NCBI RefSeq assembly: GCF_003952185.1
Contig: NZ_RXFS01000010.1
Location: 186,001-250,000, forward strand
Length of the DNA: 64,000 bases
Source: Variovorax sp. 679
Lineage (GTDB): Bacteria > Pseudomonadota > Gammaproteobacteria > Burkholderiales > Burkholderiaceae_C
Direction: 5' to 3'
Under the pieces are notes generated by a model. The model was not told where the DNA came from. It searched no databases and saw nothing but the letters and a program-made list of their open reading frames with translations. Position numbers and translations under genes: made by a program. Position 1 is the stretch's first letter. Each line of letters begins with the position of its first letter. This document shows, in pieces, positions 18,273 to 26,388 of the stretch.

Positions 18273-19643
18273 ATGACCCGAAACCCGGAATCGGCCCTGG
18301 CGGCACACCTCGTTGCCCTGCAGGACCGCCCTGTTGCCCAAGCGACTCGAGACCGGCTGGCCCAGGCCCTGCTCGACTGGTTCACCGCCGGATGGGCCGC
18401 GATCGACACGCAAGGCGCCGCCGCGCTGCAACGTCTAGCGGCTGCCGGCATGCCGGGGCACGGGCCGGCCTCGGTCTTCGGCGGCGACCCGCTGCAGCCG
18501 CTGGCTGCGGGCTTCGCCAACGCCGGCATCGCTCACCTGCGCGAGATCGACGACGCGCACCGGGCCGCGATGCTGCACCCGGGGGTGGTCGCCATCTCGC
18601 CGGTGATGGCTCTGGCCGCGGCACAGCCGCTGCCCAAACGACGAGCGGCCGACGCGATCATTGCCGGCTACGAGGTGGCGCTGCGTGTCGGCGAAGCGCT
18701 GGGCACCCGCCATGCCGCCAGCTTTCATGCCACAGCCACGGCCGGCTGCGTAGGCGCGGCGGCCGCGAGCGCGGTTGCGCTGGGCTTGCCGCAAGCGCAG
18801 CTGCACCACGCGATGGGGATCGCAGCGACTCAATCCGCCGGCTTGTGGCAACTGGTGGACGACGAGGCGCACGAGTCGAAGTCGCTGCACCCGGCCTTTG
18901 CGGTGCGCAACGGCATGATGGCCGCATGGGCCGCGCAGGCGGGATTCCCCGGCGCGCGCGCCTTCGTCACCGGTCGGCGCGGCCTCTACGCGCTCTTGCA
19001 GGGAGACGGCCCGCTGGCCGCCCTGGACGGCGATCTCGACGCCCCTGAACGGCTGAACACCGCCACCATCAAGGCCTGGCCCTGCTGCGCCCAGCTCTTC
19101 ACGCCGCTGGATGCCACACGCGAAATCATGGACAGGCACAGCCCCGCGTCGCAGGAAATCGAGTCGGTGGACGTGACCATCTTTCCCCACGCGCTGAAGA
19201 TCGCCGGCGTGCACTGGCCGTCCAAGGCGGCGGAGACCGCCTTCTGCCTGCGCTACGTGATGGCCACCCTGCTGTCGAGCGGCCGGCTGGGCATCGAAGA
19301 CATGGAAACGCCCGACCTGCACTCGCCGACGCTGCTGGCGTTGGCCGAGCGCGTGCGCGTGGCGACGGACGACGGCTTCCAACAGGCCTTTCCGCAGAAG
19401 CGTCCCGCGCGCGTGACCATCACGATGAAGGACGGACGCAGCTTCAGCGCATTGCGCGAACTGCGCCGCGGAGACCCGGAAGATCCTTTCGACTGGCCGC
19501 AGCTGCAGGCACGCATGCGCGCATTCGTGCCGGCGATGACCGATGCGCAAGCCACGCGGATCGCCGACTGGTGCGCCACCTTCGCGGATGCATCGCAGGA
19601 CGGCGAACGATGCCTGCCGGCGGCCGGGCTCTTCGGCCACTGA
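18273..19643 (+). CDS. MmgE/PrpD-family protein (2-methylcitrate dehydratase / iminodisuccinate epimerase-like)
   Basis: 456 aa, the family size. Recognisable stretches are GYEVALRVGEALG, FHATATAGCVGAAAASAVALG and, later, ATIKAWPCCAQLF, which lines the active site in this family. Start is ATG 18273; an in-frame ATG at 18240 would add 11 Lys/Asn-rich residues. The family includes 2-methylcitrate dehydratase, cis-aconitate decarboxylase and iminodisuccinate epimerase. Its neighbours include a fumarase-superfamily lyase and Bug proteins but no 2-methylcitrate-cycle genes, which argues against propionate metabolism. Confidence 0.82.
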   Translation: MTRNPESALAAHLVALQDRPVAQATRDRLAQALLDWFTAGWAAIDTQGAAALQRLAAAGMPGHGPASVFGGDPLQPLAAGFANAGIAHLREIDDAHRAAMLHPGVVAISPVMALAAAQPLPKRRAADAIIAGYEVALRVGEALGTRHAASFHATATAGCVGAAAASAVALGLPQAQLHHAMGIAATQSAGLWQLVDDEAHESKSLHPAFAVRNGMMAAWAAQAGFPGARAFVTGRRGLYALLQGDGPLAALDGDLDAPERLNTATIKAWPCCAQLFTPLDATREIMDRHSPASQEIESVDVTIFPHALKIAGVHWPSKAAETAFCLRYVMATLLSSGRLGIEDMETPDLHSPTLLALAERVRVATDDGFQQAFPQKRPARVTITMKDGRSFSALRELRRGDPEDPFDWPQLQARMRAFVPAMTDAQATRIADWCATFADASQDGERCLPAAGLFGH

Positions 19644-19661
19644 CCGTGCCCGGCGTCGGCG

Positions 19662-20411
19662 TCAGGCCTGCAGCACCGGCCTCCAGCCGCTCGGGGCCTT
19701 GCTGGCGAACCCCTGCAGGGCCAGTTCGTGCCGCACGATCTCCGCGGCCTTGCGCTGGGCTGCCACGCTGTGGCGCGACGCCAGGCCGATGACCACCAGC
19801 GCCCCGAGAAAGGTGCCGTCGCCGTCGAATACCGGAAGCGCGACCGATGCCATCTCGGCGACGCGTTCGGCGCGCGTCATCGCATAGCCCTTCGCGTCGA
19901 TCTCGGCCTGATGCTCGGTAGTGCCGCCGGTGAAGGCCAGGAGTATGTGGGCCGAGGAGCCACCGGCGGCGAGCGGAATGCGCGTTCCCACCTCGACGTG
20001 GTGGCGCACCTCCCTGGCCGTGTTCTCGCGGTAGAGGCACACGCGCTCTTCCCCGCTGCGGATGTAGAAGGCCACCGTCTCGCCGGTCTGCCGCATCACC
20101 TCGTGCAGCACCGGCTGCAGCCGCGTGCCGAGGTCGAAGGTGCTGCGGTAGAGCATGCCCATGTGCAGCAGCGCCGGACCGGGCGCGTAGCTGCCGCTTT
20201 CGAAGCGGTGAATCATCCGGGCGCGCGTCAGCACGCCGAGCAGCCGCAGCAGCGTGGCCTTGTCCAGGCCCGTGCTCTCGGCCAGCTCGCGCAGGGACAT
20301 GCGCAGCCGGTCTTCGCTGAAGCACTCGAGGATGGAAATGCCCCGCTCCAGCACGCCGGCGGGAGGCTTGGGTCCGACGGACGCTGCGGTATCGATTTCT
20401 TGATTTTTCAT
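19662..20411 (-). CDS. IclR-family transcriptional regulator
   Basis: 249 aa. N-terminal winged helix (MSLRELAESTGLDKATLLRL, about residues 38-57) after GVLERGISILECF, then the IclR effector domain with typical GETVAFYIRSGEERVCLY and the C-terminal VVIGLASRH region. It sits between the MmgE/PrpD gene and the divergent FAD-oxidoreductase operon, with TTCATTGAA sites in both promoter regions, so it probably controls this catabolic island. Effector unknown; IclR members usually bind small carboxylates. Confidence 0.87.
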   Translation of the reverse strand: MKNQEIDTAASVGPKPPAGVLERGISILECFSEDRLRMSLRELAESTGLDKATLLRLLGVLTRARMIHRFESGSYAPGPALLHMGMLYRSTFDLGTRLQPVLHEVMRQTGETVAFYIRSGEERVCLYRENTAREVRHHVEVGTRIPLAAGGSSAHILLAFTGGTTEHQAEIDAKGYAMTRAERVAEMASVALPVFDGDGTFLGALVVIGLASRHSVAAQRKAAEIVRHELALQGFASKAPSGWRPVLQA

Positions 20412-20442
20412 GGTGGGCGCTCCGGGCTGCGGATTATCCGGG

Positions 20443-20503
20443 TTGACAGTTGCCTCCTGCGATCCTACAGTTTCATTTATTGAAGTTTGTTTTATTCATT
20501 GAA
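20443..20503 (+). promoter_or_regulatory. Sigma-70 promoter with overlapping IclR-type operators for the FAD-oxidoreductase/lyase operon
   Basis: -35 TTGACA (20443-20448), 17-bp spacer, -10 TACAGT (20466-20471). Directly after the -10 come TTTCATTTATTGAA (20471-20484) and TTCATTGAA (20495-20503), with GTTTCA and TGAAAC at the outer ends. Placed there, a bound IclR protein would block start of transcription. The promoter match is seen; the regulation is inferred. Confidence 0.6.
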
Positions 20504-20569
20504 ACAAACGAGAAAACGAAGAGACAACCAGCCGCCCCGCGGCGCAGCCATCGCGGAACCGCGCAATCC

Positions 20570-22027
20570 ATGTCGAAACCTGCCGACCCATTCGTCGAAG
20601 AGCTCCGTGCCATCACCGGCGCAGCCCATGTGCTCACTGACGACGCATCCACGGCGCGCTACGTCAGCGACTGGCGCCGCAACTACCCTGGCACCGCGCG
20701 CGCCGTCGTACGGCCGGCAAGCACCGAAGAGGTTTCGCGCGTGGTCGCGATGTGCGCGGCACGGGGAGTTCCCGTGGTGCCGCAGGGCGGCAACACGGGA
20801 CTGGTAGGTGGCTCCACGCCGGACGCATCGAGCCGCGAAATCGTGCTGAGCCTCGACCGCATGACCAGGGTGCGCCATGTGGACCCGCTCGACAACAGCA
20901 TGACCCTGGAAGCCGGCTGCACCGTGCTCGCGGCGCAGGAAGCCGCTGCCGCCGCCGGCCGGCTGTTTCCCCTCTCGCTGGCGTCCGAAGGCAGCGCCAC
21001 CGTCGGCGGCGTGGTCTCGACCAACGCCGGCGGCGAACAGGTGCTGCGCTACGGCAACACGCGCGACCTGACCCTGGGCATCGAGGTCGTGCTGGCGGAC
21101 GGTCGCGTGCTCGACGCATCGGGAGCACTGCGCAAGGACAACACCGGCTACGACCTGAAGCAGCTGTTCATCGGCGGCGAAGGCACGCTCGGCATCGTGA
21201 CGGCGGCCACTTTCAAGCTCCATGCAAGGCCGGACAAGGTCGTCACCGGCTGGGTGGCCGTGCGCGATCCGCAGGCAGCGGTGCAACTGCTGGCCCGCCT
21301 GGGCGACGCCGTCGGCGAACGGGTAACGGCCTTCGAGTTGATCGGACGCGAGGCGCTGGCCCAGGTGCTCGCGCACGGCACGCCCGGCATGCGCGACCCG
21401 CTGGCGGGCGAGCACGCCTGGGCCGTGCTGTTCGACGTTTCCGAGACCTCCGCCCTGCTCGACCCGACGCCCGCGGTGGAAGACGCACTGGCCGGCGCGA
21501 TGGAGCAAGGCCTCGTGCTCGATGCGGTGCTCGCCGCGTCCGGCCAGCAGGCCCACGCACTGTGGGCTCTGCGCGAACACGTGCCCGAGGCCCAACGACT
21601 CGACGGACCGTCGATCAAGCACGACATCTCCGTCGCCGTGTCGCGCATCCCTGAATTCATCGCCGAAGCCGGCGCCGCGCTGGAAGGCCTGCTTCCCGGC
21701 ATTCGCGTGGTCTGTTTCGGCCACGTGGGCGACGGCAACCTTCACTACAACCAGAGCAAGCCGCCCGGCATGCCCGACGCGGAATTCCGCGCGCGCGAGG
21801 AAGCCGTGCACGACGTGGTGCATGCGATCACTGCGCGCATGCAGGGCTCGATCTCCGCCGAGCACGGCATCGGGCGTCTCAAGCAGGGCGCCTTCCTGCA
21901 ATACAAGCAGCCCGTCGCGCTGGAACTGATGGCGCGCATCAAACATGCGCTCGACCCCGCGAACACCTTCAATCCGGGGCGCGTGTTGCCCCTGCCCGTC
22001 GCCACCCCACGCCCTTCTTCCCTCTAG
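20570..22027 (+). CDS. FAD-binding oxidoreductase, D-2-hydroxyacid dehydrogenase type (GlcD/D2HGDH-like)
   Basis: 485 aa. VAO-fold FAD domain with the pyrophosphate loop PQGGNTGLVGGSTP (about residues 73-86) and LASEGSATVGGVVSTNAGG. The C-terminal cap has the metal/substrate motif VCFGHVGDGNLHYN and SAEHGIGRLKQGAF. These are hallmarks of D-lactate, D-2-hydroxyglutarate and related dehydrogenases. First gene of the operon behind the IclR-controlled promoter. It likely oxidises a D-2-hydroxy acid derived from the island's substrate; D-malate is one candidate, not shown. Confidence 0.85.
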   Translation: MSKPADPFVEELRAITGAAHVLTDDASTARYVSDWRRNYPGTARAVVRPASTEEVSRVVAMCAARGVPVVPQGGNTGLVGGSTPDASSREIVLSLDRMTRVRHVDPLDNSMTLEAGCTVLAAQEAAAAAGRLFPLSLASEGSATVGGVVSTNAGGEQVLRYGNTRDLTLGIEVVLADGRVLDASGALRKDNTGYDLKQLFIGGEGTLGIVTAATFKLHARPDKVVTGWVAVRDPQAAVQLLARLGDAVGERVTAFELIGREALAQVLAHGTPGMRDPLAGEHAWAVLFDVSETSALLDPTPAVEDALAGAMEQGLVLDAVLAASGQQAHALWALREHVPEAQRLDGPSIKHDISVAVSRIPEFIAEAGAALEGLLPGIRVVCFGHVGDGNLHYNQSKPPGMPDAEFRAREEAVHDVVHAITARMQGSISAEHGIGRLKQGAFLQYKQPVALELMARIKHALDPANTFNPGRVLPLPVATPRPSSL

Positions 22028-22042
22028 CACTTCAGGACTCAA

Positions 22043-23404
22043 ATGCCAGTTTCCGTATTCGACATGCAATCGCTCCAGCATCTGTGGGGCACCGACGAAC
22101 TGCGCCGGATCTTCGGCGAGGAGAACCGCGTGCAGAAGTGGCTCGACTTCGAAGCCGCGCTGGCCGCCGCGCAGGCCGAGCTGAGCATCATCCCGCCAGC
22201 CGCCGCGCGCGAAATCGCCATGCAGGCGCAGGTGGAGAACATCGACATCGGCGCGATGTCGGTCGAGATCCGCCGCATCAAGCACTCGCTGGTGCCCGCG
22301 CTGAAGCAGCTGCAGTCGCGCTGCTCGAAGGAGAACGGCGAGTGGGTGCACTACGGCGCCACCACGCAGGACGTGGTGGACACCGGCGTGGCGCTGCAGC
22401 TCAAGGAGTTTCACGCCGTGGCGCTGCGCGACATCAAGGCGGTCGGCAAGGAGCTCGCCCGCCTCGCGACCACTCACCGCGACGTTCCGATGGCCGGCCG
22501 CACGCACGGCGTGCAGGCCCTGCCCATCACCTTCGGCCACAAGTGCGCGGTGTGGCTCGACGAGCTGGGCCGCCATCACGAGCGGCTGGTGCAGGCGGCC
22601 CCGCGCGTGCTGGTGGGCATGCTGGCCGGTGCCGTGGGCAGCCAAGCGTCGCTGGGCCCGAAGGCCGAGCAGCTGGAACGCCTCATGCTCGACAAGCTGG
22701 GCCTCGGCACGCCCGCCATCAGCTGGGCGCCGGCGCGCGACCGCTTCACCGAGTACGCCAACCTGCTGGCCATGCTGGGCGCCACGCTCTCGAAGATCGG
22801 CAACGAACTCTTCAACATGCAGCGCAACGAATTCGGCGAGGTGGAAGAAGGCTTCTCCGACGGCAAGCTGGGCTCGTCGACCATGCCGCACAAGCGCAAT
22901 CCGACATCGGCCGAGAATCTGGCCGGGCTGTCGCGCCCGCTGCGCTACAACGCCGCGATGATGGTCGAGGGCATGGTCCAGGAGAGCGAACGCGACGGCA
23001 TCGCCTGGAAGATGGAATGGAAGGCGCTGCCCGAGTGCTGCATGATCGCCGGCGCCATGCTGTTCCAGGCGAAGAACCTGCTGGCCGGGCTCAAGGTCAA
23101 CGCCGACGCGATGGCCGCCAACCTCGACCGGATGCGCGGCTATCTGCTGTCCGAGCGGGTCATGCTGGAACTGTCGGAGCGCGTGGGCAAGCAGACTGCG
23201 CACGAATGGATCTATGAAGCCTCGATGCACGGCATCACGTCGAAGCTCGACTTCGCCGACGCCATGCGCAGCCATCCCGGCCTCTCGAAGCTGCTGAGCG
23301 ACGCCGAGATCCGCGACCTCACCGACCCGCTGCAGTACCTGGGCCAGTGCGGCGCCACCGTCGACCGCGTCGTCGAGCAGCAGAAGGCCTGGCTGCAGGA
23401 CTGA
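22043..23404 (+). CDS. Fumarase/aspartase-superfamily lyase (PcaB / adenylosuccinate-lyase-like)
   Basis: 453 aa. The superfamily signature GSSTMPHKRNP is at residues 277-287, with the catalytic-Ser loop just before it; AGRTHGVQALPITFG carries the conserved His155, and HYGATTQDVVDT the substrate-binding Thr pair. The best-known relatives are 3-carboxy-cis,cis-muconate cycloisomerase and adenylosuccinate lyase, but no protocatechuate or purine genes are near. Other members split C-N or C-S bonds of succinyl adducts to give fumarate, which suits this island. 15 bp behind the FAD gene. Confidence 0.82.
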   Translation: MPVSVFDMQSLQHLWGTDELRRIFGEENRVQKWLDFEAALAAAQAELSIIPPAAAREIAMQAQVENIDIGAMSVEIRRIKHSLVPALKQLQSRCSKENGEWVHYGATTQDVVDTGVALQLKEFHAVALRDIKAVGKELARLATTHRDVPMAGRTHGVQALPITFGHKCAVWLDELGRHHERLVQAAPRVLVGMLAGAVGSQASLGPKAEQLERLMLDKLGLGTPAISWAPARDRFTEYANLLAMLGATLSKIGNELFNMQRNEFGEVEEGFSDGKLGSSTMPHKRNPTSAENLAGLSRPLRYNAAMMVEGMVQESERDGIAWKMEWKALPECCMIAGAMLFQAKNLLAGLKVNADAMAANLDRMRGYLLSERVMLELSERVGKQTAHEWIYEASMHGITSKLDFADAMRSHPGLSKLLSDAEIRDLTDPLQYLGQCGATVDRVVEQQKAWLQD

Positions 23405-23459
23405 GCCGCCGCGCCTGAATCGCCGATCGGTACACACAAGAGCAAAACGGAGACAGCCC

Positions 23460-24452
23460 ATGACAACCTTCGCAAGCGCGGCCATGCGCCGCCGCCGCAT
23501 GGCGCTGGCATTGGCCGGCCTGCTGGGCCTGGCGGCCATGCCGGCACTCGCCGCCTATCCCGCGCAGCCGGTCAGGCTGGTGGTCGGGTTTCCTCCCGGC
23601 GGAGGCGGCGACCTGTACGGCCGGCTGATCGCCAACGCACTCGGCAAGACGCTGGGGCAACCCGTGATCGTCGACAACCGCGCCGGGGCCGGCGGCAACA
23701 TTGCGGCGGACGCGGTGGCCAAGGCGAAGCCCGACGGCTACACGCTGCTGCTCGCGATGAGCGGCAACCTCGCGGTGGCGCCCGCACTGAGGCCGCAGGC
23801 GATCCCGTACAAGGTGCCCGAAGACTTCACGCCCGTCGGGCTGATCCTGGAAGCGCCGCATGGCCTGTTCGTGGCCCACAACTCTCGCTTCAAGAGCGCG
23901 CGCGAACTGCTCGACGCAGCCCGGACGCAGAAGCTCAGCTTCGCCTCCACGGGTGCCGGCGCGGCTGCGCACATCGGCATGGAGATGGTCAAGAAGGAGG
24001 CCGGCATCGAGATGCTGCACGTGCCCTACCGGGGCTCGGGTCCCGCCATCACCGACATGCTGGGAGGCCAGGTCGACTGCTTCTTCGCGACCGCCTCGCC
24101 GCTGGTGGGTCAGGTCCGCCAGGGTCAGCTGCGCCTTCTCGCCATCACGGGCAATGCGCGCAACCCCGCCATTCCCGACGTGCCCACCTTCAAGGAGCTG
24201 GGCGTGAACGTTCCCGTGACCCAGTGGTACGGCCTCGTCGCGCCGGCCGGCACACCCGAGCCGGTGGTGAAGCACCTGGCCGGGCATCTGCGCCGGGCAC
24301 TCGCGACCGCTGAAGTGCGCGATGCGATCCGGCGCGACGCCGCGACGGAGCGCGACCTTCCGATGGATGCATTCGGCAGGTTCATCGAAGAAGACATCGC
24401 GCGCTACAAGGGTGCCGTCACCCCGGCCCTGCTCAGGGAGATCTCGCCCTAG
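23460..24452 (+). CDS. Bug-family periplasmic solute-binding protein (TctC-like) 1
   Basis: 330 aa. Sec signal (MALALAGLLGLAAMPALA), then YPAQPVRLVVGFPPGGGGDL, the Bug-family start of the mature protein, followed by VIVDNRAGAGGNIAAD and the DMLGGQVDCFFA region. Preceded by GGAGACAGCCC as ribosome site. No TctA/TctB genes are in this island, so it must use membrane subunits encoded elsewhere or act as a sensor. It is about 60% like the second Bug protein at 25404 by eye, so the two are probably a duplicated pair. Confidence 0.87.
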   Translation: MTTFASAAMRRRRMALALAGLLGLAAMPALAAYPAQPVRLVVGFPPGGGGDLYGRLIANALGKTLGQPVIVDNRAGAGGNIAADAVAKAKPDGYTLLLAMSGNLAVAPALRPQAIPYKVPEDFTPVGLILEAPHGLFVAHNSRFKSARELLDAARTQKLSFASTGAGAAAHIGMEMVKKEAGIEMLHVPYRGSGPAITDMLGGQVDCFFATASPLVGQVRQGQLRLLAITGNARNPAIPDVPTFKELGVNVPVTQWYGLVAPAGTPEPVVKHLAGHLRRALATAEVRDAIRRDAATERDLPMDAFGRFIEEDIARYKGAVTPALLREISP

Positions 24453-24503
24453 GCGAGGCACGCACCCCCTTCCTTCCGCACCTTTCACCGACTCTTCTCC
24501 TCC

Positions 24504-25361
24504 ATGATCTTCGACACCCTGATTTCCCCCGACCAACTCGCCGCGGCACAGAAACAAGACCCCGCGCTGCTGCTGCTCGACTGCAGCTTCGAACTCACGG
24601 ACCTGCAGGCGGGCCAGCGCGCCTACGACGCAGGGCATATTCCCGGCGCCTTCTACCTGCACCTGGAACACGCGCTGTCCGCCGCCAGGACCGGACGCAA
24701 CGGCCGCCACCCCCTGCCCTCGCGCGAAGCCTTCGCAAGGACCATGGCTGCGATGGGCCTGAACGCCGACGCGCAGGTGGTGGCCTACGACAACGCCGGC
24801 GGCATGTACGCCGCGCGCCTGTGGTGGATGCTGCGCTGGGCCGGGCACCGGCAGGTTGCCGTGCTGGACGGCGGCATCGCCGCGTGGAAGGCCGCCGGCC
24901 ACGCGCTCGACACCGAAAGACCGGCACCGCGCCCCGAGGGCAGCTTCAGCCTGAAGGCTCCGCTGGTCGCGACGGTGTCCTACGACGAGGTCCGGGCCAA
25001 CATCGACGCCGCGCAACGGCTGGTGCTGGACGCCCGCGCTCCTGATCGCTTTCGCGGCGAGAACGAGACGATGGACCCGGTCGGTGGGCACATTCCCGGC
25101 GCCCGCAACCGGCTCTTCAAGGACAACCTGGGGCCGGACGGTCGCTTCAAGGCGCCGGCCCTGCTGCGCGGCGAATTCGACGCCGTCACCGGCGGACGCC
25201 CCGGCGCCCAGCTCATCAACCAGTGCGGCTCGGGCGTGACCGCCTGCCACAACCTGCTGGCGATGGAAGTCGCGGGACTGCAAGGCGCGGCGCTGTACCC
25301 CGGCTCGTGGAGCGAATGGAGCGCCCAGCCGGGCGCGCCCATCGCCACCGGCGCGGCCTGA
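24504..25361 (+). CDS. sseA: 3-mercaptopyruvate sulfurtransferase (two-domain rhodanese)
   Basis: 285 aa with two rhodanese domains. The second holds the active-site loop CGSGVTA starting at Cys241, the form typical of 3-mercaptopyruvate sulfurtransferases, whereas thiosulfate sulfurtransferases usually have CRKGVTA. Other family marks are YDAGHIPGAFYLHLE and VAYDNAGGMYAARLWWMLRW. It would move sulfur from mercaptopyruvate to a thiol, giving a persulfide, the substrate type of the MBL protein at 17355. Placed between two Bug genes in the same operon. Confidence 0.85.
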   Translation: MIFDTLISPDQLAAAQKQDPALLLLDCSFELTDLQAGQRAYDAGHIPGAFYLHLEHALSAARTGRNGRHPLPSREAFARTMAAMGLNADAQVVAYDNAGGMYAARLWWMLRWAGHRQVAVLDGGIAAWKAAGHALDTERPAPRPEGSFSLKAPLVATVSYDEVRANIDAAQRLVLDARAPDRFRGENETMDPVGGHIPGARNRLFKDNLGPDGRFKAPALLRGEFDAVTGGRPGAQLINQCGSGVTACHNLLAMEVAGLQGAALYPGSWSEWSAQPGAPIATGAA

Positions 25362-25403
25362 ACCGTTCCGCCCCTCTACACAAGAACAGACTGGAGACAA
25401 CCC

Positions 25404-26381
25404 GTGCAAAGAATCCCTTCGATCGGACGCTGCTTCCGCATGGTCGCCGCGGCATACCTGGCAGGCGCTGCAATGGTGGCCATGGCCGCCGGCTATCCCG
25501 AGCAGCCGATCCGCCTGCTGATCGGCTTTCCCCCCGGCGGCGGCGGCGACCTCTACGGCCGGACCATCGCCAACGAAATGGGCAAGCACATCGGCAAGCC
25601 CATCGTGGTCGACAACAAGCCGGGCGCCGGCGGCAACATCGCGGCCGAGCTGATGACGCAGGCCAAGCCCGACGGGTACACCCTGCTGCTGGCGATGAGC
25701 GGCAACGTCGGCAGCGCGCCTGCCATACGCCCCAACCTGCCCTACAAGGTGCCCGACGACTTCGTCTTCATCAGCCAGCTGGTCGAGACGCCCTACGGGC
25801 TGGTCGTCAGCGGCAACTCGAAGATCAAGACCATCCAGGACTACGTCGCCGCAGCCAAGGGCGGCAAGCTCACCTACGCATCCACCGGTGCCGGCGGCGC
25901 GGCGCAGATCGTGATGGAAATGGTCAAGCAGCAGGGCAACCTCGACATCCTCCACATTCCCTACAAGGGATCGGGTCCGGTCATGACCGACCTCATGGGT
26001 GGGCTGGTCGACAGCTTCTTCGCGCCCTACACCCCGTTGATGGGGCAGATCAGCAGCGGCAAGCTACGGCTGCTGGCCGTGAGCAGCGATAGGCGGATCC
26101 CGGCCATGCCCGACGTGCCCACGCTCAAGGAGTCGGGGATCGACGTGGTCATGACGCAGTGGTATGGCCTCGCCGCACCCAAGGGCACGCCCAAGCCCGT
26201 CATCGACAAGATCGCCCAGTCCGTGAAGCAGGCCATGCAGGCACCCGAGGTGCTGCGCGTGTACCGCGCGGACGGCGCGCAGGAAGCGACGCGCACCGGC
26301 GCCGCCTTCAAGGACTTCGTGCTGCAGGACATCGCGAACTACAGGCGCGGCGTGGAGCGCGGCAATCTCAAGGTGGAGTGA
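25404..26381 (+). CDS. Bug-family periplasmic solute-binding protein (TctC-like) 2
   Basis: 325 aa with a GTG start supported by CTGGAGACAACCC upstream. Signal region (YLAGAAMVAMAAG), then YPEQPIRLLIGFPPGGGGDL, IVVDNKPGAGGNIAAE, and LDILHIPYKGSGPVMTDLMG, all Bug hallmarks and closely parallel to the protein at 23460. A pair of near-duplicate binding proteins suggests two related substrates or two stereoisomers. The stop lies eight bases before the GTG of the molybdoenzyme gene. Confidence 0.87.
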   Translation: MQRIPSIGRCFRMVAAAYLAGAAMVAMAAGYPEQPIRLLIGFPPGGGGDLYGRTIANEMGKHIGKPIVVDNKPGAGGNIAAELMTQAKPDGYTLLLAMSGNVGSAPAIRPNLPYKVPDDFVFISQLVETPYGLVVSGNSKIKTIQDYVAAAKGGKLTYASTGAGGAAQIVMEMVKQQGNLDILHIPYKGSGPVMTDLMGGLVDSFFAPYTPLMGQISSGKLRLLAVSSDRRIPAMPDVPTLKESGIDVVMTQWYGLAAPKGTPKPVIDKIAQSVKQAMQAPEVLRVYRADGAQEATRTGAAFKDFVLQDIANYRRGVERGNLKVE

Positions 26382-26388
26382 CTCCCAG

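Noticed and set aside
18273..23404. Reading the MmgE/PrpD and PcaB-like genes as a methylcitrate or protocatechuate pathway
   Set aside because: No prpB, prpC, acnD, pcaC or pcaGH genes are nearby, and the sulfur-related neighbours point elsewhere.
20492..23539. 1015-codon open frame on the minus strand
   Set aside because: Antisense to the FAD oxidoreductase and lyase, which have clear motifs; the composition is of the shadow type.
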